From Trichoplusia ni (taxonomy: Eukaryota > Arthropoda > Insecta > Lepidoptera > Noctuidae): 64,000 bases of DNA. Position numbers and translations under genes: made by a program. Positions 13,491 to 25,618 of this stretch are shown in pieces (within the stretch, counting starts at the first letter, position 1; the number at the start of each line of letters is the position of its first letter). Location: NCBI RefSeq assembly GCF_003590095.1, contig NC_039488.1, forward strand, positions 8,618,001-8,682,000, given 5' to 3'. Below the pieces are notes generated by a model. That model saw nothing but the letters and a program-made list of their open reading frames with translations, searched no databases and was not told the DNA's origin.

Positions 13491-13710
13491 CTGTTGATAT
13501 ATCAAAGCTCCGAAGCTGAGTTATCACCAGTATATTCCGTTCACTAACACAATATCACAACAAAACGAACACCGAAAATAAAAACGTCGATTCCTGATTA
13601 ATGTAACGTCCAATCAATATTAAGACTTGTGTTATGACGTCAAGGAGCACTTATTAACTACGAGATATCGAATTTAATAATGATAACGAGTTGTGTTGAC
13701 AGCGAGCGGT
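13491..13710 (-). other. Possible noncoding first exon (minus strand)
   Basis: On the minus strand, 'atatcaacag' is followed by GTAACTTG, a consensus-like 5' splice site (exon end 13491, GT at 13490-13489). The roughly 220 bases upstream on that strand contain no ATG, as expected of a 5' untranslated exon, and a GC-rich patch lies immediately upstream at 13712-13862. By analogy with the two minus-strand coding first exons further right, this may be a third alternative promoter and 5' exon of the same gene. That link is inference. The transcription start is not fixed. Confidence 0.35.
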
Positions 13711-13711
13711 T

Positions 13712-13862
13712 GTGACGAGGTGCGGTATACGTATGGAGGCGTGTGGCGGTCTACCAGGCATTTGTACGGCTATGTGTGGTGACGCCGCGCCGCCAGCCGG
13801 CACCGGCTCGTGACGTAGCGCCGCCGCCGTCTACAGGCTGCCCAGTGACGCGGACACAGAAC
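13712..13862 (-). promoter_or_regulatory. GC-rich patch, candidate promoter
   Basis: A CpG-dense stretch (for example gacgccgcgccgccagccgg near 13781) contrasts sharply with the flanking AT-rich DNA. It lies just upstream, on the minus strand, of the ATG-free segment ending in a good donor at 13491. A plus-strand ORF of 86 codons crosses the patch but only because GC-rich DNA has few stops. Confidence 0.35.
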
Positions 13863-16135
13863 TCCCCGAACTTCCAAGACATACGTCACAAGTTATCCTT
13901 AACACAGAGGTCAATCCATAAACGACCTCTTTGCTTTTTCTATTTATTTTCGAGGTTTCTGATTTATCCTTGTTTGCTTGTAGGCTCGACGTGGAGACAT
14001 TAGTCACACCACTAATTCTATTATTGTATTTGCGCAGTATGGGTATTTGCAAAAACATGTACATTTTCGTAATGTTTTGTTCGTTAAAAACCGTTGCAAT
14101 GAATGTTAAACAGGTGGCACAGAGTTGTATATTTTTATTTTAAACTATTTTATATACTAACTACACGTGGAATGACATAATTGTTAATGATACCTTTAGT
14201 TGGGACTTCGTTATAAGTGGCATTATGATTAATTCTGATTTTCTTAGAGTATTCATTGTCTTCATGATCGCGGTCACGTATCTGAGGTTCTACATACATA
14301 TAATATGTTGTATATGATCGGACAAGGGCAGGACCACTTGGTGTGAATTACCTGTTTTCTAGAACCATCCGCCACACTCAACTTTTCAAGTAGTTTAATT
14401 GCCTCTCTTGTGATTTCTATTTGTTGGTTGACTAAACCTATTTGTTTAACGTTTATCTGATCTCATATGATAAGGATTCTTTGCTTATGTATTAAATAAT
14501 TATTATATGGCTTTATTTTCCTGCCCACTTTATTACATGTGGGTTTTAACGTGTTTATTACATGTCTGTAGTTATTCTATTGCTAAGATGTTTTTCCGGC
14601 GTAAATGCGTTTGTGAATAACGTTTTTTTCTTGGGTTTCAAAATGTTAAAAAAGATTTACCTCGATTGTTTTTTTGTTCACTTTTCCTTTTATAGAAAAC
14701 TTTTCGCTATTTTTCACCATCCAATGTTCCATTCTTGATAACCAGCCCATAATCATTAAATGCAGGTCTTAATTTGTTTAATAGAGATATGTAAAGTAAG
14801 TAAATATGAAGTATTTAATAATCACGATAGTTTCTTCGCTATAAGTTATGTTTTTTTTATCAGGAAATAATGATCTCTATAGAGTCCTTTTTTTCTATAA
14901 AGTGAAATCGAAGTAAATTTGAATGAGCTGACGTCATCAAAAACTTGGTCTGATCATCTCATAATGCGCTGACGCGATAACTGACGTTGTTGCGAAATAC
15001 TGTAGGTACATTAGGTAATAGCAAATTTAACTATTTATAGCAATCAGTCATTTGTCGTCATCATACGCAAAACTGTAAAAGTAGGAAAGTGAGATTTGTT
15101 TTTTGTTATTAAAGATTAAAATTATTTATGTTTTGTTTTTCGAATGCAATTCTCGGTTTTGTTTTTCTTTTTTAAATAACTCCCGGAATTTAATACTTGT
15201 ATCACGGGGTGTTTCATAAACATTTAAGTCGCATGTACCATGGAACGAAAACTCAAAATTTATGTTCTGATGATATTACGTGTCGTATTAAACAAATACA
15301 TTTAGAAAATAATAAAATACTTTTCAAAAGTAAATTAATCGACTGAATTACCTTCGTCCTACAATTAATTGCCAAGTCTTGTCTCCCACCAACTATATCT
15401 AAAAGTGACTGAAAGCCAGCTTAAATTGTGATACACTTATCATTGTTTACACGCAGAAATAGACCCGCTTTATGACGGGGAAGTACAAAGAACGAAGTCA
15501 AAACAATATGCTTTGACACCTAGAGAGGCAAACTGAATCAGGCTGTGCATATTTGCCAACTTAATCCATGTAATACGATTCAGTTGTTAATTTTGTGTAT
15601 GTCATTCCTTCGTCTGGAATATTCCTTGTATTTTTTAAAGATTTGGTAAACATAGGTTCGTATATTTTCTTCTGAAGCAAAGGCATCTCTTTCTAAAGCA
15701 ATAATATTCGGGCCCTGTGGTACTTACCCGAATATAAATGTTTAAGTTTATATCACTCAGTAAATATAGGGAGACACTCTTTAAAATGGTCACTCAATGT
15801 CAGACTGAAGAAAATCTCTTTAATTTTTTTTCTCCTAGTATTACAATTTGTATTGGCATTTCACGTTTATATATGCTTGAATGATGTGTCAATGTTGCTT
15901 TCACGCAAATATAATGTCTCTTCAATAGAAGAACAAGTATAGCGAAGTAAACAACGCATTCACAAGACATACACGCAAATATTTATAAATTAATGGAAGT
16001 GGCATCGCATTGCTCGAATATATTCTTTGTTGATCGTGACTGTCACTAACGTCAACAGCCACCCATTATAGCTATCAAACGATATGATTGCATTGGCTAA
16101 GAATCTATGCTAAATCTCTATTATTAAAAACGATG

Positions 16136-16200
16136 TAGTCGCGGTTTTGACCCTCGCATAGAACAAGTATTTGTGTGTTTCTCGAATGCTTGTTCTACAA
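16136..16200 (+). mobile_element. SINE fragment (tRNA-derived type)
   Basis: Contains the remnant 'cgcggttttgaccctcgca' in place of a B box. It is followed by the body motif 'gaacaagtatttgtgtg' and 'aatgcttgttct', which recurs in the other SINE copies of this window (36.15, 45.74 and 51.06 kb). Head region degraded. Confidence 0.5.
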
Positions 16201-16221
16201 CTCTAAGAGCGAAAATTAAAA

Positions 16222-16345
16222 AAAGTTCACCAGATGGCGCGATGATATGCCTTAGGCAATATGCAGGGATTGGAGAAGGAGAGCTGAAGATTGAGCTCAG
16301 TGGCGTACCATAGGAGAGGTTTATTTTGCAGCAGTGGACTGAGAC
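16222..16345 (+). mobile_element. LINE 3' tail
   Basis: Matches the recurring lepidopteran LINE 3' end: 'attggagaaggagagctga', then 'gagctcagtggcg', 'ggagagg', 'cagcagtggactgaga' and 'gggttgatgagga'. Only the untranslated end is present. At least seven related tails occur in this window. Confidence 0.6.
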
Positions 16346-17803
16346 GGGTTGATGAGGAAGATGTTGACTTCTAACAACTATTTCCAGGCTAATCAGACAG
16401 AAACTGGCTTAACTGCAACGTCCAAGGTCCCTAGCAAATTAGTAGCGAGGTGCTCTACCTTTCCCAAAATAAGATTCACAATCAAATTCCCACGCAAATT
16501 TTTCATCTTCCTTACTACGTTGTTACGCCACTGGTGACAGAATACAAAATTAAAAACATACTAGTAATCGTACTACTTATTCAATCATTGTATGTGTCGT
16601 GTTGAAGAAACTAGATACAATGCAAATTTAATGAAAACAGTGATGTAAATGATTTTGCTCATAACCATTGTCGATCTGCAAATAGTACCTGTATGTAATA
16701 AGTAGTTTATAGTGCATCTGTATCTATGAGACACACCTACGGTCCGCTCCATCGAGTGCTCAAGAGCTCGCCTCTATTTCTGCTCGGTGTTAATGACTTC
16801 ATACAGATACGCTCGCCAGTTGACATTTAGGTCATTCTATTATGGTTTTATGTTGTTTTTAATTTAATTTTAAAGAAGATAAAGAGGTTAAAGCCCCTCG
16901 AATTAGCGCTTCGTCTTGATGTCAAAGTCAATAACGTAAACAAAGTCCAAATTTCATTTTCATTTATGTATTTTTTTGCTATAATTTGTAGAGTTTGAAT
17001 TGTGGCTGTTATGGTTAAGAAAAGAGGTTGAATTGGCTTTTTGCGCGGCCATTTTAAAAAGAATATTTGCTATATACTTTGTTAATTTAAATAATATACA
17101 GTTTTTTAGTTGACCCAGATGTTTAAGATGAAAGATTTCAGCTGTTCTTATTGACACGTTATGTTTTCAAACAGTTTGCCAGTTTTATTCGGATAAATAA
17201 CCGATGTATGGATACTGGTTACATAACTATTCTATTTTCTGTAACATTCTGGCAACGTTCCGCTGATTAAAATGTTTATATTTATTTGAACCTTAATAGT
17301 TAGGTCTGTTTTGGTGTACTGCGGATGTAGAGAATTTACGAGCTAGATAACTGGCCCGTGTGAATCTGGAGTAACAAAGCGTGAGTGAAGCGTGATGATG
17401 GACGATATGGGATTTCTAAGGTCATACATTAAATCTAGAACTTATTACGGCAACAAGTTATGTATTAGACAATAAACCATCGAACATGTTTCGTCAAAAT
17501 TAGAACATCGAATATCGGTGTTCTAATTTTAAAGTAGAGTTCTAAAGTCAAAGTTTTTTTTCATTTGTATTACTGGCTGCCTAGATTCATTTGTTTTTTT
17601 TTGTGTTCATGGAAAAGTTAGTATTGTTCAGGGGAGTTAAAGTAAACCATTGTAGTTTATGGAACTAATAATGTTATGTATTAAAAAGTTTGAAAATATA
17701 TAAAATTAAATATCTAATGCCTTCGGGAAGCAAACAGAACTGTTTACCAAAGCCTGTCTCTTCCATTATCAGTAATACTACGAACACTAGTTGCATCTGA
17801 GAC

Positions 17804-18010
17804 TGCGCATGCGTGGAGACTTGCAAACTGCAGATTGACCCTGAAATGTCTCTTTGTATAAAAACAAATCAGTTTCGGTCTTAAGGCCTACACAGATAGC
17901 GTATTTGTCACGCATAGACAACGTGCGTTTAAGTACGCGTGTACTCAGCGCGTACGAATCGCGTTGGTCTGTTTGTGTATTGTGAGTGCGTTTAGTGCGT
18001 CGTCGACGCG
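17804..18010. other. CpG-rich segment with NRF1-like site
   Basis: Starts with TGCGCATGCGTG (17804-17815), close to the NRF1/Ewg motif. It continues with CpG-rich, partly inverted sequence (gtacgcgtgtactcagcgcg near 17934). Partial inverted ends (tacacaga near 17890 and tctgtttgtgta near 17968) hint at a decayed MITE. An 81-codon minus-strand ORF crosses it but has no splice or family support. Confidence 0.3.
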
Positions 18011-18604
18011 TATGATATACGCTTGTGGTCACGCCATGCCATTAGAGCAATGATTGAGTTTGATAAGTGTTAGGCTAACCAGATACAATTGAGTTCTCGA
18101 TGGTAGATCTTTTCGTGGACGAAAAAGTAAAGACAGCAAATAGGTTGTATTTCGCTCGTGTAAATTTTTACGGAGTTTCTTTCCGGTTCTCTTCGATAGA
18201 AATTACATTTTGAAAGAGCACACCTAGAGTCATTAGTCTAACGTTTGAAGCATGCCTGAAAAACGGCCTATTTGTAAACTTTTTGATTTCGACGAATGCG
18301 ACATTTGGTGTTATTGCTCCCATAAGCCTACTATTTGGCCGAAAGATAGTCGCAGGCGTAACCTAGTTTGTTATATCTTTATGAGTGGGTATAAATGAGA
18401 AAGATGGAACGTGTTATGAGCTCAGTAAGACAATTACAGAGGAAAATAGATTCCAGTTGAGGCCGGTTATGAGCGACGCCTGTTGCTGACAAATTAGTGA
18501 TGTCTTGGAATTACAAATATTTTTTTAGGCAAGTTGGAATATTTGTAGTTACCTAACTGCCTAGTAAAACTGTACTAAAAGTAACTAGTAACAATGTTAG
18601 TTTT

Positions 18605-18690
18605 ATGCTCGAATCTGGCAGGAGTTGGATGCGAGCAGCCGAAGATAGGTTCAGCAGTGGTAGAATATAGGCTGATGATGATGCTGAAGT
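18605..18690 (+). mobile_element. LINE 3' tail
   Basis: Same tail family as at 16.2 kb: 'gaatctggcaggagttggatg', then a 'cagcagtggtagaatataggctgatgatgatg' type ending (18652-18684). No coding remnant. Confidence 0.55.
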
Positions 18691-19418
18691 TTGCCGAATA
18701 CTGATAAAATGAAAGGAAGAACAGAATAATATTTAGTTTTTATAAGTATATAAATTATACACGTTTTGCGTTTTCACCTTCGCTTTGATAAATAAAGTTA
18801 CTTAGTAGTGACTAGCTGAAGCTTCAGGTCAGCAGTCTTCAACAGAAGTATAATAAAAATCACCTTTATATATATATAAGTAAAGTCCTTTTCACAATTA
18901 CTGTCACTACAGTGTTGTTGTCAGTTGTACGGCCATTACAGCAACATAATTCTATGGTTAGTTTGTCAACGACGTAATGCGAGACAGGTCAATCGATAAC
19001 CTCATTAAAAATGTATGCACACGGTTATGTAGGAACACATCGATCACTTGTTCGATTCCCAACTTGACATTTGTATGAATTCTTAACGATCCCTTATACT
19101 ATGGGTTAGGCGAGACAGTTTATGGGGGCTTTTGTAATCGTGGTATAACATACTCTTTTTAACTTGTTTTTTTATACTTTACATGAAGTTCATTTTCTAT
19201 ATTATGTATGCGTCATTGCGTCATCACTTGTATCTCTGTTAAATAGTTTAAGGAAGGTTTTTAATATTTTTTGAATATAATCATTATTGATAAAAAAATT
19301 GTGTGATCCACGAATGCTTGCCTCGAGTCTGGGTGTCTTTGTGCATGTGACTTGATTGTTGTGAAAACCTCGTAATACAAGGATTAAATTCGGAAAAGAA
19401 ATTAATATGATCATTCCT

Positions 19419-19505
19419 CTCTGCCCTTATCCCAATTATTTTTATTTGGGGTCGGCGCAACATGTCTCCTTCTTCCATACCTTTCTATCGGCCGTCATCT
19501 CACAA
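19419..19505. mobile_element. Lepidopteran interspersed repeat fragment
   Basis: The text 'gcccttatcccaatta' with 'ggggtcggcgcaacatgtct', 'ccttcttccatac' and 'gccgtcatctcacaag' resembles a repeat seen often in moth genomes, probably from a LINE. I recognise the wording but not the exact family. Confidence 0.45.
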
Positions 19506-20599
19506 GAAATAAATCTAAATGTAGTAGAAAGGGGCGTAAATTTTGATAATCAAATAATCATTTGATCGCAATGATATTACTGAGAAACCATTAGTAAAGT
19601 TAATATACATTCTATTGGATTATTAACGTGTAATTAAGTGCGATATATACATGTATGGATAGTTTTAACTTTTAATGCTTGGTAACACGCGACGCTGTTT
19701 CGGTTTACGATAAAATAAAATTATACTCACGCTAACAACTTTTTATCAAGATCTCTATGAATAGTGCAACTATGTATTGTTATCTCATACTTTTTAAAAT
19801 ATCAGAACTTTATAGAATCATGCTTACTTCTATTTCATTTCAGATTCATTTTATTTTCTCGCTTTATTATTTAAATAAATGCCAAACAAGAACAAATAAA
19901 CAGTCCAAACAACAGTTTAACTCACTTCATTTCTCAGAACACAAATTCGCACAAAAAGACATAATGTATATCTACGAAGGTTTGACTATATGTGTTAAAT
20001 AAGAGCTTAGTGTTCTGAATATCAGATAACACAAGTTAATCCGCGAAACACGACGGGACCCAGTTGTGCAGTCATGTCGGTGCATTGATGTCGTGTGGCG
20101 TCAGCTCGTGGTGTGATGGCCGACCCGAATTGTCGCTTATAAAGTTCGAGCAAACACCATAAACTGTATTTACTCTCGGCCCATGCCCCATATTCTTACA
20201 GGCTTTCCGTTGACGCATTTAGCATAGTTTTATTAGTCATTTTATACTGTTTATGGTATGGGGAAATTGCTATGATCTAAATTGTCGGACAGTAGTACCA
20301 TAAGTTCAGGGGATTTCGTATCCAACAAAAGCGTTTCCAGAAAATTATTTTGAATAGAATATTGTTGGCATTTTATTACTTGTTTTTTAAGTGTTCCGAT
20401 CTCAAAGAGTAAAATGGTACCCTTCAGTGTTTAAATATCCCTTGTACAGTTTTTTTAGTTTACATTTTGCAGTATTTAAAATTAGGTAACGGGCATGCAT
20501 GGTAATTTAGACCTTAATATCAAGTTATTAGGGCTATTATTCCAAAATTCCTTGGGTAATTATGTACGTGTACTTTATTAAATTATGATTGTCCATTGT

Positions 20600-20700
20600 A
20601 GTTTATTAACGAGCGTGTATGTCAATCGGTGTCCAATTTGCTCAGTTGTAGAATCTGCTCTACATTCCGTAGTAGACAGCCACTTGAATTAGCCGTCAAA
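20600..20700 (+). promoter_or_regulatory. Candidate promoter and 5' UTR of the secreted-protein gene
   Basis: CTCAGTTG at 20641-20648 matches the arthropod initiator (TCAGT), which would put the start near 20644 and give a 57-base leader. No clear TATA box is seen at the expected distance. The leader ends in gtcaaaATG, a good insect start context. Confidence 0.4.
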
Positions 20701-21642
20701 ATGAAAATATTAGTAATCTCTTTTGCTGTTACTAGTTTTTATTTTATGTCTAACAGTATGTGCATATTTCACCGTTCAATATTTTTAGATGTAGATACTG
20801 CATAATCGAAGTGGTTACAGAGTTTTCATGCTACAGGTATATAAAGCCGTTTCATTTCAAATTTAAAAATTAATAAGTTTGTATTTTTTCCAGTGCACAG
20901 AGGGATCCACGCACAATATCAACAAGTGTATCCATCACCAAACGGGACTTTTAAATTCATGAAATTCGAATGGATGAACCGAGGCGGTTATAACATCTCT
21001 ACATGTCTTAAGGATTTAATGAATTGTTGGGAGGTTATGAGGTGTGTAAAGTAAATTGTTTTTTTGACAAAATAAAATTAAGACATGCCTTTATTAATTA
21101 ATTACAGCAGAACTCGCTATAACGTTTCCACCATGGCTAATCATGCTTAAAGACTTATAGTTTATAGTTTCCGAATATTAGACACTACTATATATATTTA
21201 TGTTTTTTACATCAGGGGCGACGTTATATGCGCACATGCTAAGCACACACAGACAATTTGTGAACACATGAAGGAAGAATGCAGCGATTATTACGGATAT
21301 CTTGACAGTAAGTATTTACTTCTTATTACGTTTGCCTTAGCTTGAATTATAACTAGATGAATAAGTAGATAAATATTGGGAGTTTTATATGAATAGTTTA
21401 AATTGTTCAATCCGAAAAAACAAACGTATTTGCTTTAGAAGTACCTGAATGGTAATCAGGATTAGCAGGTATAAAAATATGATAGCGAGAAGACACAAAA
21501 TATAGGCGGATTAAATAAATAATTAGTTAAATAAATGTCTATGTTGTTTTCAGATTGGTATCATGGATTCTCAATGATGGAAGCTGTATGCCATGATGGT
21601 GAATATCAACAGTATTCGAGAAGGAAGATAAGTCCGAAATAA
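20701..21642 (+). CDS. Four-exon gene for a small secreted six-cysteine protein
   Basis: Exons 20701-20755, 20894-21041, 21216-21307 and 21554-21642 join in frame (384 nt, 127 residues plus TAA). Donors are GTATGT, GTGTGT and GTAAGT, acceptors are ttttttccag, ttacatcag and gttttcag, and intron phases are 1, 2 and 1. The start has context gtcaaaATG. Residues 1-16 (MKILVISFAVTSFYFM) form a signal peptide with cleavage likely near residue 25. Six cysteines lie at 56, 63, 72, 83, 90 and 111, consistent with three disulfides. Possible N-glycosylation sites are NGT at 35 and NIS at 52. No transmembrane segment follows the signal. I do not recognise the family, and the spacing is not obviously Kazal, defensin or odorant-binding protein. 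A TATAAA near 21673 could be a variant poly(A) signal. A secreted role is inferred. The gene model itself is well supported. Confidence 0.8.
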
Positions 21643-21937
21643 TGGAAAAAATAGTTAGTTTTTATCAAATATATAAAGTACTTACTAGGTCTTTATACTC
21701 ATTTTATTTACAGGATACCTTAAAAAGTGCCTTCTTGTGTTTATAAAACGTCTATTATTTAAACTTAAAAACAGATGTTGGGCAATTTTTCATATTCTGC
21801 TTTTCCTGGTAAAAATGAATACGCTTTGATCAGAAAATTATTTTTTTAAATTCTGAAGCCAATTTACTAAGACTGGTAAAAAGTATTGTTTATTTTCTAG
21901 GGAAGTGTTTTCTTAAATATGGTTTATTCAATAGGAA

Positions 21938-22055
21938 CCGTATTAATGTCGCTCCTCCTTCATGAACCATGATAGCTGTTGGAATTTTCAGATGATGTGT
22001 TTACGTTGTCAGATGGGTTACTCGCAACTGAACGTTTTTGATAACACCACGTAGG
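21938..22055 (+). mobile_element. Interspersed repeat, 'catgaaccRtgatagct' family
   Basis: Carries 'ggaaccgtattaatgtcg', 'cttcatgaaccatgatagct' and 'ttggaattttcagatgatg'. The same phrases recur at 23.17, 29.65 and probably 50.86 kb. It is a common moth repeat whose class I cannot name with certainty. Confidence 0.45.
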
Positions 22056-22531
22056 ACGATAGTTGTAATCCTTTTAACCTTGCCTGATGATTGATTAAAG
22101 TTTTAAAGTGAATTTAATATAGTTACATGATAAACACGTCTACCCAGTGGGCTAAACATAATCCGACAGATTAACCGGATTCAGTGACAAAAACAGGGCT
22201 TCCACAAAGGATTGTCACATAACGCTAACGCTGCTGGCTTCAGTACCTACACCGCTATAACACAATATGTTTAGAACAAGTTACAACAACTTACTATCGA
22301 ATCATAAAGTTATAAGTTGGAGGGATGCAAGAAAGGGAAAAGTCAATTTTGGTGACCACCTACATAATTAGTCTTGTGAGCCAGATTAATAACATTCCAC
22401 AACTTTCACACAACGCCATCTAGTGTCAAACTAAGACAACCGTATATTATGAGTACTAGACAACTGATAAACACTCTTATAAATTACTAAAAACTCATGA
22501 TATAGATAAATTATACCCTGTCACAAATGAT

Positions 22532-22628
22532 CGTGCTCACCACACAAACATTTGTCCTGGGTGGGAATCGTAACCACGACCTCCGGTTTAGCAGGGCCAA
22601 TAACCACTAGTCCAACAGCACGGTTATG
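22532..22628 (-). mobile_element. SINE head, minus strand
   Basis: Read on the minus strand it has the A-box-like 'gttggactagtggttattgg', then 'aaccggaggtcgtgg' and a mutated B box (ttacgattcccacccagg), followed by the body 'acaaatgtttgtgtgg'. It is the same family as the fuller copy at 33242. Confidence 0.65.
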
Positions 22629-23164
22629 AAAGGAAGACAGAGCTCTGGTGAATAGTGGCTTGTGGCTAGTATGTTTCCACAAACGGATCGAACCCGCGAA
22701 TTGTCGCGCCCAGTGGGTTTAGCATCCATAAAGACAATTTTTCGACAAAAAGAAATTGCCCGATTAAAAAAATACAACTGTCATTATAATTTTATATATC
22801 TTTAGGAAACAGGATTCTCTGCTTTATGTGTTTTACTTCATTTTAGTGTTTAATTAAATTAGAATGGCACGGGTGTTATTTTTACGAGCGAACTAAAAAT
22901 GTTATTGCCTACCTTTGTGGCCGTAATGTCTAGGCTAGCTGTGAGCAGTACTAACGGTTAAATATTTTCATTACTTAACACAATATCAAAGTATGTCATG
23001 TGTTCATTGGACTATACACTGAGGGATCATTATTTAGGAAGATAACTTAGATTATATAGCTGCAATTTTGTTATTATTTTGAAAAACTTGTTTCTAATTT
23101 CAAAATTCTACAAAATTTATTTTTCGGGTTTCAGCCTTTGGATGCGGCTTGTTACTGCTCTGAG

Positions 23165-23255
23165 GCAGTGTCTGAGTATCTGTCCGCCTGTTACCAGGCT
23201 GTATCTCTTGATCTGAGATAGCAAGAGTTAAAATTCACTGTTAATGTATTTATGA
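23165..23255 (+). mobile_element. Interspersed repeat, 'ctgttaccaggctgtatctc' family
   Basis: Contains 'tgtccgcctgttaccaggct' then 'gtatctcttgatctgagata', a diverged copy of the family at 21.94 and 29.65 kb. Confidence 0.45.
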
Positions 23256-25255
23256 AGGATGTAGCGAGACAACGCGCTTCACGACGTGGAGTGCCATCTC
23301 GCTTGAGCAACAGTTGTATTTATGAACCAGTATTAAGACCACTGGCTAACAATGTTTCTTGTTAGGCTTGACTTATTTTATGAAATTTATTCTACAAGAA
23401 AAGAACGATAAGAAAACATTGCCATTGGTTGATACTTGAACAGTTGTAAACAAAGGAGAATGTCGTTGAAGTGCATCCAACGTCGAGAATTGTACGCAGA
23501 TGCTCTGATATTTACCGACCATAGTAAAACGTCACAAGAATATACCTAGTTTTAATTTATATTCTGAAAAAAGGTGATTCAGGCATTCAGGTTTCAATCC
23601 TTGGGCCACCGTTGGTTTCACAAACATTCAATTCACATGCATAAAGGATACAAGGAGTACCTCTGTGCGAGAGTCGTTTACGAAGTAAAGAAATCGCTTT
23701 TAACGGTTTTTTTTTTTAATTTTAAAGGCAAATATTAAGACAGCATACAGTTTGCAGTTCTGGCAGTAAGTGGTTCACTTTCTGTTTTAAAAGAAAATTA
23801 ATCTTAGCACTTTTTTGACAGCTCAACAGCGCTTAAATTTTTACCATGACAGCATCCTTAAGTCTAAGTTTTAAGATCCAATTTCGCAATTCATTTCTAA
23901 TGACGTTTCCGTTCAATAAAATTGATTTGACTCCATCAGTCTTAAAAAGTGAAACTGCTAAAGTGAAATTGTATTTATAAGTTAGAAGCTTACGATGTTT
24001 CCTTTAATTACCTAACTGTCAAATACCTTGAATAATGGTAATTTTCCAACAATTCTCCTTGGTTTGATAAGTATACTGTCGGAATTATACGATACGAGTG
24101 TAATGGTACCGTTTGTGACATTGTAGTGCCCCGGCGCCCTTCTTCCCGTCTTGTAGGGTTACGGGGAGAATTAATGAGAGCTTAGAGCCTTAAGATGACA
24201 ACTATCAAAGTTAATTATTTTGGCTGTATCGTAGGCATCGTAGCTGGCCAGTGTTAAAAAAGTAACTTATTTTATATACTTATGTATTATAATCTTTTTT
24301 TGCGGATTAGTCTTCTTCTGTTTCATATTAATGGCATATTATGACTGTTAAATAATAAAAACACACATACGTTTAAATCATATTCATATTCCTAATTAAC
24401 TCGAATAAATAAAGTTACATAATCATTTACAATTTAAATGTGTAGGTATTATTAAATAATACCAGTTTTAATCAAGTCAAAACAATCCAGACTGGATTAT
24501 ATTAAGACACTATGTTTTGACGTCATATATTACATAATGATTTAATTAATTTACTTGATATTATCTCTTGCTAAAACACCAAGAATTTAAAGTCATTAAA
24601 TTAGCTTGAAGTAACAACTTATTTTAATTCACTGGCAACGGTCAAACATTTATTTTTAGAACGAAATGTACACGACTTGAAATGGAACTGGCATTTTTTG
24701 AACCAAATGAATGCGTTCCTTTTTTAAGATTTATTTACATTTTTATTTAATATCGATGCCTTGATAGATTTGGTACATGGTGATAGAATTATTATCACTT
24801 GGTAAAAATTGTATCCATAGTAGCTAGATTTGCAATATTATTTCAGGACAGTGCTAGTAAATGAAGCCAGTGGCTCGTCGCACTAGCATATCCTAGCAAT
24901 CGCAAAGCAGGAATTAACCAGTACTTCTATTTTCTCTTGTCTTCGATCAGTACATTTCACATGCCAGTAACTGGTATAACTCACTGGCTCGCTTTCCTCG
25001 TGTCGGTAATGTAGGAATCGATCTGTGGAGGTCGTTAATCAAAGTCGTAGCCTTCCAGTCATTAGGACTACATTTATAAACAGAAAATACTCGTACAGTG
25101 GAAATTTCTTTAATTGTATCTCTTTTACGAGTTAAATGTGTTATTAATTTTATTTTATTGTAAAAAAATGATTAAATTCAATTGCTGTCTTCTTTTTGTA
25201 TTTAATCATATAGATCTACAGAATCAACTATTTAACATTTCCATTTTTAATCTAG

Positions 25256-25349
25256 GTACCGGAATGTAGTCTTTAAAGAAGATAAGTGTAGGTATCCGGA
25301 TGGACCGCACTTACCTCCAGCAATAATGAGTAATGGAAACGACACAAAG
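25256..25349 (+). CDS. Internal coding exon of an unrecognised protein
   Basis: A 94-nt exon lies between a good acceptor (ccatttttaatctag, AG at 25254-25255) and donor AAG|GTAATA (GT at 25350). One base completes the previous codon, then 31 sense codons follow, ending in phase 0. The peptide starts YRNVVFKEDKC and continues with RYPDGPHLPPAIMSNGNDTK. It is rich in Pro, Asp and Asn, has one Cys and no transmembrane character. The other two frames contain stops early. I cannot name the protein. Its neighbouring exons must be far away or unrecognised, so this is part of a plus-strand gene with long introns. It cannot be an extension of the secreted-protein gene, whose frame ends at 21642. Confidence 0.65.
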
Positions 25350-25539
25350 GTAATAAAAGCAACAGTAAAACTATTTCCCCAACACAGACAGGTCTTCAAG
25401 AACCGACTTGATGGGCCTTATGAATGAAATCACTTCCTCAAAAGCCTACGCAGGTGTTACTGTAGATAGAAAACATGACAAATGACTGAATCTGACAGTT
25501 TATTATTTTCTGCTTTGTGACCAAACAGGGTTTAATAAC

Positions 25540-25618
25540 TTCGGAAGGTGGAGGACCGGGTGTTGTAGTTCATGTTGGGAAGGCCTATGTTCAGCTGTAG
25601 ACGTCGATAGGCTGAAAT
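25540..25618 (+). mobile_element. LINE 3' tail
   Basis: Contains 'ttcggaaggtggaggaccgg', 'gggaaggcctatgttcagc' and 'gtcgataggctga', the same tail family as at 16.2 and 18.6 kb. Confidence 0.5.

Larger units (their letters stand above)
13870..20600. other. Gene-free stretch
   Basis: No exon could be supported here. The stretch carries a SINE fragment and a LINE tail side by side near 16.1-16.3 kb, a CpG-rich segment near 17.8-18.0 kb, another LINE tail near 18.6 kb, and a repeat fragment near 19.45 kb. A moderately GC-rich piece near 20.04-20.13 kb precedes the secreted-protein gene but shows no clear promoter motif. Confidence 0.55.
21643..25255. other. Gene-free stretch between the secreted gene and the lone exon
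   Basis: Holds the 3' end of the secreted-protein transcript, then AT-rich DNA with a SINE and two copies of a 'catgaaccatgatagct' type repeat. A tttcag acceptor at about 24846 opens only a 12-codon frame and was not called. Confidence 0.55.
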
